Part shown: positions 56,101 through 64,000 of the stretch, piece by piece
Numbering within the stretch: position 1 is the first letter of the stretch
Layout of the letters: each line of letters begins with the position of its first letter
Assembly (NCBI RefSeq): GCF_000715075.1
Contig: NC_134087.1
Coordinates: 188,821,276-188,885,275 of the forward strand
DNA: 64,000 nt
Direction of reading: 5' to 3'
Source of the DNA: Nicotiana tabacum
Lineage: Eukaryota; Streptophyta; Magnoliopsida; Solanales; Solanaceae
Position numbers and translations under genes: made by a program
Notes under the pieces: model-generated
What the model was told of the DNA's origin: nothing
The model's input: the letters and a program-made list of their open reading frames with translations, nothing else
Databases searched by the model: none

Positions 56101-58479
56101 CTTTGTAGTAGAGCCAAGATAGAGATCTGGGCTGGCGTTTTGTTCAACTGATCAACGACCGAATACTCTTTGGCTTGTATCTTCTTCCAGAGATCATAAG
56201 GCCCAATTTCAGTGATGGTTGGTCGTCCAGAGGCCTGCTTACTGGACTCAGCTAGATGTTTTGGAGTATAAACTCTGCCGGTTCTTGTCATACCCTGTGC
56301 TGCAATTGCTTCTGTAGATTTGGTTTTCCCTTTCCTTCTCGCCTCGACGGTGTAATCCCACGGTATGGCCTTTGGGTGGAACGGTGGAACGGTTGTCATG
56401 GATACCGGAATGGGCACCCTTGCTTTGGGAGGTAATATAGCAACCTCAGATGGTACAGGTGCCTTTGGGGACCCAAACTCGACCTCAATAGGCCCTGGTG
56501 TTTTTGCATATGAAGGTGTTTCGAACTCAAGTGGTATGAACATGTTTACTTCAGTGTCTCTAGAAGGTTGCATCTGGACCACAATCGGGTTAAGGGTGAC
56601 TGTTGGTTTCTTTGGCTCGTCACCTTCAGCGATCAATCCAATCGACCCTTTGCGGTCCCAATCATCTTCTATCTCAATCATGTGAACACCTCCACCCTTG
56701 TGGTCTGGTAGAGGGTTGTTACGGATATTCGGAGTAGGCTCCTTTTCCACAATGATCTTGTTGTCAATTAAAGCTTGGATCTTATCAAGAGCGGCACTCA
56801 TCAATGGTATTCCCCTTCATGCCGGAATGGTATGGACAAGTTTTGTTTGGGTTGACCCATTGGGAGGGGTTTTCAAGGTTTATGGCAGGGATAAGGGTGA
56901 TGTAACCAGCAGCTTTGAGCCTTTAATACAGCTGGTTGATAGGTTCAGCAATGGCGGTATACTGTTTGGGGGGTCTGCGGTCGAAGTTTGGTCGGGGTCT
57001 AGGGAAAGTTTGGCGAGGGGAGGTGATTGATAGTGGGTTTGTTGGGTGTTGTAGGCTTGGTAGACAGGTGCGGGTTGAGAGTATCTGGGCAAAGTGGGCT
57101 GATATGTGGGAAGTGGAGATGATTGGTAAGTAGGTGGTGGAGCTTGGTAAGAGGGCAAGGGTATTTGGTAATTTGGGGTAGGCTGATATGTGGGTGGAGG
57201 TAATGGGTAGGTTTGGTATTTGATTGGGGACTTTGTTCTCTGTGCAACCATCACGGCACTCACATCCCTTTTCTTGGATGTGCCACCAGACTGTAGAGCC
57301 TTGTTGGTGGCCTGTAATGCTTCAAAGTTTGTGACCATACCACTTTTAATACCTTCATCGATCCTTTCCCCTAGCTTAATGATGTCGGAAAATTTCTAGC
57401 CTTCAATCAACATCAACCTCTCATAATATTATGGGTTCTTGAGCCCGGACGAAAAACCTATTCATTTGTTCTTCTTCTAAAGCCGGCCTAACCTTAGCAG
57501 CTTCTGATCTCCAACAAGTAGTATACTCGCGGAATGTCTCCGTAGGTTTCTTCTTTAAGTTCTGGATGTAGAACACATCTGGCGCATTCTCCGTGTTGAA
57601 TCTGAATCTGTCCATGAAATCGGACGCCATACTTACCCAATTCGACCACTTCTTCGGGTCTTGGCTAATGTACCAAGATAGAGCATCCCCTTTCAAGCTT
57701 CTCAAAAAGAGCTTCATGCGAATCTTTTTATCCTTCCCTACTCCGACTAGCTTATCGCAGTAGGTCCTCAAATGGACTCTGGGATCCCCTGTGCCATCAA
57801 ACATCTCGAACTTGGGAGGTTTGTACCCCTCGGGCAGTTCGACATCTGGCTGAATGCAAAGGTCTTCGTAATTCAATCCCTCGATCCCCTTGCTTCCTTC
57901 AACACCCTGAACTCGGCTAGTCAGCTTCTTGAGTTCTGCGGCCAGATTCCTGATAAGAGAGTCTTTGTCATCAGACTCAGGCGTGCTTGAAATAGGTTGA
58001 GTATAGTATGATATAGTTTCCACATAGATGGGGGTGTTGTGGAGATGATCATTTGTTGAGTTTAGTGGTTCAAGGATGAGCAGTGGGGTGTTGTTTAAAG
58101 TGTGGCATGTGTTGCAGTGGTGATGGGGAGCGGGTTGGTTTTGTGGTTTCAGGATGTTTTGTGGAGGTGTAGGGTTTTGAGTGTTGGGAAAGTTGATATC
58201 TGGGGTGGTGAGGGAAAACGACAAGCTTGCCAAGTTCCGAACTTGGTCCAGTTCTTCCTGAAATTTCAATAACTTTTGCTCGAGCTGGGAGGCACTTTCC
58301 TTGGAAACTCGAATACCCTGAGGAACCTCTACCCTTTCAACTGAGTTCTCCATTCTGATGTTGCTCAGATCTTCCATTTTCCCCTTGTTCTTGTTTCTGA
58401 TAGGACTCGGAGGAGGAGGAGGCGGAGGGCCCTTAGATCTTTTGGAGTATGATGACGATGCCAGAGTGCACGAACTAAC
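56101..58479 (-). pseudogene. gag: E2 gag, degenerate
   Basis: First Met at 58377; 34 codons upstream to 58479 are open and conserved with E1, including the Pro run. The core, from PPKFEMFDGTGDPRVHLR to FMDRFRFN, is intact in 58377-57421. A one-base insertion near 57425 breaks the frame after FFVRAQ. A TAG follows near 57400, and there is another frameshift near 57010 after the Pro/Tyr/Gln-rich linker. In the knuckle region the second His of the E1 CHHC pattern is Asn. The reading 56804-56028 continues to the gag/pro boundary. Confidence 0.85.
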
Positions 58480-58786
58480 CTTTGGGGAGGGGAATAAAAT
58501 AAAATAAAAACAAAGGTAGCAAGTTAGTGCGGGTTATGAGAAGAAAACGTTGCAATATTTAAATACATAGTGCAAGAATATAAATCGTGTCCTAATTTAG
58601 GAGCCTCATTGTGCCCGAGGTAGGCCTAGCGACAAGTTGATTTGGAGAACTTATAATGCTAAATACCTCATTTTATTGATAAAAATAAGACGAATCCCAA
58701 AACGACCCTAAAAATAGCAGAAAATAAAATGTCACTAATGGTCATTGGCCTTATTACATTCTTAAAGCAAAAGAAAAGACTCCTAG

Positions 58787-59134
58787 CTATTTGGTCCCAG
58801 AAGGACCTTCTTCAGGTTGAATGTTTTCGTTGATCATATCCTCTAACTCGCACAGATTTTCTAGTAAGAATGCCCTCACCAGGCGTTCTCCTTTGCCTTC
58901 CTCAGCGTTTTGACAGTCGGTGATTCTTTTCCTCACTTTCCCTTCTAACTCTAGCAGACTGTATTCCAGATATTCCAGCTTCTCACTAGCCCTGGTGACT
59001 CTCTCTTTCCATTCGTTGATTTGGTTACTTGATGGGAGGTTCCTCCACCAGGTCAGCAAGAGTGAGGGTATTTTGACCATACCAAAGTCGGGAACTTTGT
59101 CATTCATTTCTGCAAAACAAAAGGGTGAGGCCAT
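58787..59134 (-). CDS. E2 small ORF upstream of gag, 115 aa
   Basis: Uninterrupted, and the counterpart of the 109-aa E1 ORF. The conserved part starts at MNDKVPDFGM (codon 10); the nine codons before it (MASPFCFAE) include the TTTTGCAG sequence and are probably not translated if that is a splice acceptor. The body is a charged helix-prone segment (about residues 45-100) with LEYSLLELEGKVRKR and LLENLCELEDMI. No catalytic motif is visible. It is the only E2 ORF free of stops over its full length relative to E1, although chance survival of a short ORF is possible. The function is unknown. Confidence 0.65.
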   Translation of the reverse strand: MASPFCFAEMNDKVPDFGMVKIPSLLLTWWRNLPSSNQINEWKERVTRASEKLEYLEYSLLELEGKVRKRITDCQNAEEGKGERLVRAFLLENLCELEDMINENIQPEEGPSGTK

Positions 59135-59794
59135 ACTTTTGAGAGATTCGGCTATTAAATATCAACAATTAGCATGAGCAGCATTTAGTTCTCCAAATAA
59201 ATGCACAGACATGGTAGCGTCCATTTGGGTTTCAAGTAAACCCAGTGGACTTTGGACAAGGCTATCTTAAAGAGTCATTATGCGGACAACATAACTGACT
59301 CGGCTAGGTTTGACAGTGATGCATGTACAATTGAACAGAGTAAGGTTTCTATGGGTATTAGACCAGTACCCTTGAGCGGACAACTCAAGAGGGAAAGGCA
59401 CAGAACCATCGACTGCACCGCAGATCGACTGGTTTTACCGCAAATACGCCTTTGCCAAATTTAGGGGGTGATAATATTGGAAGGGCGCAACCACTCATTA
59501 TAAGCGTTGCTATGGTATTTTATTTGGCACGAGTAGAATATGATGTTGAGTATGCAATTACAAGAATGAAACAAGTTGTCACATATTTGCACGTTCATAA
59601 AGTAATAATTACAATAATTGCTCATAATTACAATGGCATTGAAGGAAAGCGGTAAAAGAAAGCATTAAAGAAAAGAAACAAAGAGCCAAGTCAGTTTTAT
59701 AGCAAAAAAGAGGTAAAGACATTAAATAAAGGTAATAAAGAAGAAGTGAAGTCACAAGTAATATGAGATGGTAAAAGCCTAAAGAAGTCCCCAA
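59135..59794 (-). mobile_element. E2 5' leader
   Basis: Non-coding leader between primer site and small ORF. It includes the TTGTCCG hairpin (59371-59389) and the part deleted in E1 (about 59510-59794). The short ORFs are not conserved. Confidence 0.75.
59371..59389 (-). other. Leader hairpin, loop TTGTCCG (E2 copy)
   Basis: On the minus strand CTTGAG and CTCAAG flank TTGTCCG, identical to E1. Position relative to the small ORF is similar in both copies. Confidence 0.7.
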
Positions 59795-59805
59795 CAGAGT
59801 CGCCA
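59795..59805 (-). other. Primer binding site, tRNA-Arg type (E2)
   Basis: On the minus strand TGGCGACTCTG follows the LTR end ACA after the spacer GCA and continues TTGGGGAC. It is the same primer class as in family A. Confidence 0.88.
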
Positions 59806-59808
59806 TGC

Positions 59809-62800
59809 TGTCGCGCCCCCTTTTTCTAAAAGCGAAATCGGGTTCATGACATTTGGGAGGACAACTCGTTCCCTCTTGGGAATTAGGTTTTTTGGGTTGA
59901 AGAGTCGCCACCTAATGATTAAAGTGCATTAAAACACTAAAGAAGAGTTCGAGTTGGAAAACCAGAGTTCGGTAAGGACTAGAAATTATCTCGAGGGGAA
60001 GGTGTTAGGCACCCCCTAAGATCCACAAGTGTGGTTCCCGGCCATGTTACAATTGTGACTTTAACTGACAAGTAAGCAAATAGAGGTCTCAAATAGAAGG
60101 GGATTTACACATAATGTTGCAAGTGAATTGAAAGTTTAAAGAAAGGTAAAGAAAACATAAATCTTAAGCAAATAGTCTGGACAGTTAAAAAAGGGATAAC
60201 AAGTAAAGGGGAAGGGGTCCTAGGTTTACAAACAATATGGATCACATCAATGCAATACCCGACAATCACTCCTCAGAAGAGGGGTCGCACGTGGTATTAG
60301 CGCACCGGTCATCATGTCCATATCTACCCTTTCCCACCCCGTTAAGGTATTAAACATGGAATAGTGTCGTTACTTATTGCATGCTATTACCCATCCCAAT
60401 CCTATCATTCCCGGAGGCGTTTGGAACTACTAGTCCTAAAGGGAGGGAGGTTGGGGCTTTTCAGAGTTTTAAAAAGACAAAATTCTAATGCGACAAAAAA
60501 AATACATAAGCAAGTACGAGGAAACAAATAGCAGTTTAAGGGCTCAAACATGCCTCCTCACTTAAAGGAGCAAATTATTTAGCATGACTTCAAATACTGG
60601 TTATAGTCTGAATTAAATTTAAAGAATTAGGACATGATGCTTCATCACATATTTCTCAGATGAGGAGTTCGAATTAGGCCTTGTCTGGTTGCAATTTATT
60701 AAAACTGACACAGTTAAACAATTACCTACTGCTTACCTAGGTGGAAGTATACTGATTTTAAAGAAGGGTTACTGATTTTAGAACCAATTAAATTCTGCCG
60801 ATATTAGACAAACATTACTACTAATTTTAGACTTATAGATAAAATAGACGAATCAGATTCAGACGGCTGCTCCTATAGGCATGATTTCTAAGTATTATTG
60901 ATTTTAAAATGATTATGTAAGTGCAGGAGCCCTATAGGCATGGTATATAGAACAAAGTTGATTATTATTAGACCTATGATTGTTTGCCTAATGACAGATG
61001 AGTATGCAGAAATGCAGAAACAAAACTATAATCATGATTTCTATATGCAGAAACTTATAGGCATGGTTTCTAATGCAGTAATGAAACAACTTATAGGCAA
61101 GATTTCTATATGTAATGCATAACTTATGCGCATGATTTCTAAATGCCTAAGTGCAGAAACTTATACATGATTTTTATATGCAGAAACTTATAGGCATGGT
61201 TTCTAATGTAATAATGAGACGACTTATAGGCAGGAGTACTATATGATATGCATAAATGCAGAATTTGTAATTAGTAATCCCCATGAGCATGTTGTCTACC
61301 CATATGCATACATAAATGACCCTCCCCTTTTTCACTAAAACCCCATAGTTATTACAAATTATTACAGACCCGAATGAATAAAAAAAAGTACATCAGAACT
61401 TCCAACTGCAACCAAACAGCTTAATTTAGACTCAAGGTCTAACAATATGAGATAAACCAACTTCCAAGATCCGTTTTCCATAAAGCCTTTCTCTTATTTG
61501 GGATGTGTAAAAGTTCTCGAGAGTCTCAAAGGGACTCAGGGTAGTTCTTACACCCCAAACACATTGCAGAATTATATTATAGTGCAGTGTGGAAGAGTCA
61601 ACTCTCAAATGTCCAAGTTTAGAGGAAGCTCACGGTCCCAAAGCATGGCTCATAAGAGGGGGACAAAACTTAGAATCTAAGAGTAAGTGTATGTGCATAG
61701 AGGGGGATTAGGAAAGGCCATGGCAGGCTGGTGGTCATGCCCAGCAATTTAAGAGTGCTGGCACACCCTGACCAGCCTGTCAGCCAAAATTGGGAGTTAG
61801 GATCCATTGAGGATCAGGTTTGGACCTGGGCAGTAATTTGGATACTTCCAGGCCATGAACTTTAACTCAAACACATAGAAGGGAATAGGGGTAGGGATTC
61901 AAAACAAAAAATAGATGCAAGGAAATAACACACATAGTTAACATTTATCATGAACAACAAAGTAAACAGGATTGCAGAAAACTGTAAATAAACACATAGG
62001 GGTGAGGTAGGAAAGCTAAATTAGAACATACCAGTTTCAGGAAAAACAAACAAGTAAAAGTAGTCTTGAAAAAGCCAAGTTGCAAGCAAAAGTTCCAAGA
62101 GATCCCAGAAAAGAACAGAATGTTGTAAGAGTATTGAACTCAAAGCAATAAAGTGTGTAAGTAAGTTGAAAGTAGTGATCTAAAAGTTCAAGGTATTGAA
62201 CTCGAAGTGCTCTTAAAAGTGCAGAAGGGTAGTCCCTTTTATAGTGCAGAGAAACAAGTAAGAAAGGCAAGGAAATATCATTGAAATCGATCTCCCTTTT
62301 GTTAAGGGATCATGATTCCAACGGGTAAAAGCCAGTTAAGGAAATAAATTTTAATTAAAACCTTTTAAAGTAGCACAAAAGGGGTAAATACATAGAAGTT
62401 ATTTAAGGATAACCATCAATGGTACACGGTTTGTGCCAAATATGGCAAAGGAATCAATCAAATAACCATGAAACTAAAATTACAGGTTCAATTCGACTGA
62501 ACCAAGTCAAGAAAGGTAAAGGAGGTTCAATCGAAGAAAAATTAGTGACAATTCGTCAGCCTTATTAAAAGGATTTCAGAATCAATCAATCAGTTGGTAA
62601 AAACCTTTTGAAAGAGAAATCTCACATATATAAAGCATACCAATCAAATGAAAGGAATTGTCAGGTTACTCAGAAAAAGAGTCTAATATTGAAAGCCTTA
62701 GAGTCACAAACAAAAGGGAATCGAATTCATTTATAGACTCATAGTGAGTCTGAAAGCCTAGGGTCCCAACGTGGAACCCTAATATCACTTGCCAAAGAAA

Positions 62801-64000
62801 CCCCCAAATCCTATTGTTTCGAATTGAGTCAGACATAGAGGTGAGAGAGCAGGTCATTGAAAGAGGCTCAGAAGTCTCTTCCAAAGACTTTATGAGAAAC
62901 AAACATACATGATAGAAAGAACTAATTCAAGGTCATGAGAACATGTTTGAGAAAACTCAGAGTTTAAGCAAGTTCAGAAGAAAAAGATGATACGAGCTTA
63001 AACAAAAGCAGGTGAAATCTGCTTAGCAAGAACACAAACAGAGCTAAATAAAGTGAACAAAATCAAAGAACTCACAGTAAACACATATAGTAAAAGAGTA
63101 AGGAAAACATAACACGGCTTAACATGTGAGTACATGAGTAACGTGTATAGTAGAAAAAGGAAGTAGAAGAATAGTACATGCATAGTAAAAGAAGTCATAC
63201 GAGCATAACACAAACAAACACACATAAAGAAAGAACAAAAAGAATCAGAAAGATGTTTTAGAAAAACCTTTCAGAAACCCTAAATCGGAATTAAACGATT
63301 TTGAAAAGAGAATTTGGGGAAACCCTTTAAAAAGTTCAATAAAACACAGACATTTTCCAGATCTAAGAAGATAAGCAAGTAAAGAACCTCGGAAAGCTTA
63401 GGGTTTCAGACAAAACCCTAGAAATGAGAAAGGTCCTGAGGAAAGTCAGATCCTGAGTCGAAAAGGCTCATAGTGCTTGAATATGCCGGAGTAATGGCCG
63501 GAGAAGCCATAGATGTACAGATCTGAGAAGGATCTGAAGAAGAACCATCGAAGTCAAGTCTCGAAGCTTCGAGCAACCATGGTTTACTGATGGAGGGGAG
63601 TGAGTACCAACCATCCATGTCCTGAGAAGCCATAGATTCCGGTGGAGTGGTGGTTGAAGAGGGGTAGAAGGAGGCTAGGGTTTCGGAGAGTCTGAGAGAG
63701 TTTGAGTGACGAGAGGTTTCAAAGGCGGCTGAGAGATGGGAAATGAGGTATTAGGGTAGTCGTTTAGGGTTAAAAAAGGTAAATGTGGTTTATGGTCATT
63801 GATCAAAATGATCAACGGCCTGGATCAATAGTAGGAACCGGGAGGGTCATTTGGAATTGGGTCGTGGGTTGGGTCCAAATGGAATTGGGCTGGTTTAATT
63901 GAGTCAAATTAAGGGCTACAATTGAAATGTAATGGGGCTGTTATTGAAATAAAAATGGGGCTAAATATTAAATAGCCAATTTCCCTTTTTATTTTATAAA
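59809..64000 (-). mobile_element. E2 5' LTR, cut by the window end
   Basis: It matches 44594-48800 with a few percent difference. On the minus strand its 3' end is GGGGGCGCGACA at 59809. The start (TG) lies about 430 bases beyond the window. Confidence 0.92.

Larger units (their letters stand above)
44594..64000 (-). mobile_element. E2: Ogre/Tat-type retrotransposon, degenerate, running off the window
   Basis: Same family and same gene order as E1, in the opposite orientation. It is inserted six bases after the family E primer site. The left flank GTTAC (44589-44593) should recur beyond 64000 as the target duplication. It keeps the tRNA-Arg primer site, polypurine tract and intact LTR ends. 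gag, pro, pol and int are each interrupted by stops or frameshifts. The two LTRs differ at roughly 4% over the first 240 bases compared by eye. About 430 bases of the 5' LTR are outside the window. Confidence 0.92.

Overview
The window looks like a transposon-dense intergenic stretch of a large plant genome, most likely Solanaceae and probably Nicotiana. The grounds are stacked Ty3/gypsy LTRs of several families, Tat/Ogre-type elements with LTRs over 4 kb and tRNA-Arg primer sites, a TS-type SINE with a GTT tail, and almost no host coding sequence. The genus is inferred from repeat style, not from a diagnostic gene.

Left part (1-14063): a truncated plus-strand Ogre-like LTR (family A, 1-1281) with its tRNA-Arg primer site and leader abuts a nearly complete minus-strand LTR of the same family (2437-6421), forming a large inverted repeat. 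Next come a truncated minus-strand gypsy element with a tRNA-iMet primer site (family B; internal 6422-7648, LTR 7666-10541), a 5'-truncated plus LTR with a clear TATA box (family F, 10542-13474) and the 3' part of another gypsy LTR (family D, 13475-14063).

Genic island (14064-17182): low-copy-looking sequence with two SINE fragments and a short minus-strand ORF (16312-16602) that is the best candidate for a host gene. It ends in a long-TIR MITE.

Nested block (16842-41399): the MITE was split by an LTR of family C, now seen as a solo LTR. That LTR was split twice: by a 19-kb Ogre-like element (E1, plus strand) and by a solo LTR of family B (38423-41093) flanked by a perfect 5-bp target duplication ATAGT. 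E1 has ~4.5-kb LTRs, a small ORF before gag, gag, protease plus G-patch, a putative intron, RT, a degenerate RNase H, a second (archaeal/plant-type) RNase H and integrase. All are broken by stop codons and frameshifts. Its 5' LTR end, primer site and leader start are deleted.

Right part (41603-64000): an LTR of family E with its iMet primer site was interrupted 6 bp after the primer site by E2, a second member of the E1 family in the opposite orientation. The E2 5' LTR runs off the window. E2 keeps its primer site but its genes are also broken.

The most interesting signals are not genes. (1) A hairpin array in the 3' region of E1 and E2, in which repeat units carry compensating changes in both stem arms. 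(2) A leader hairpin with an identical 7-nt loop and a compensated stem shared by family A and E1/E2. (3) A spliceosomal-type intron whose different lengths in the two copies exactly explain their different reading-frame relations. (4) A G-patch between protease and RT.
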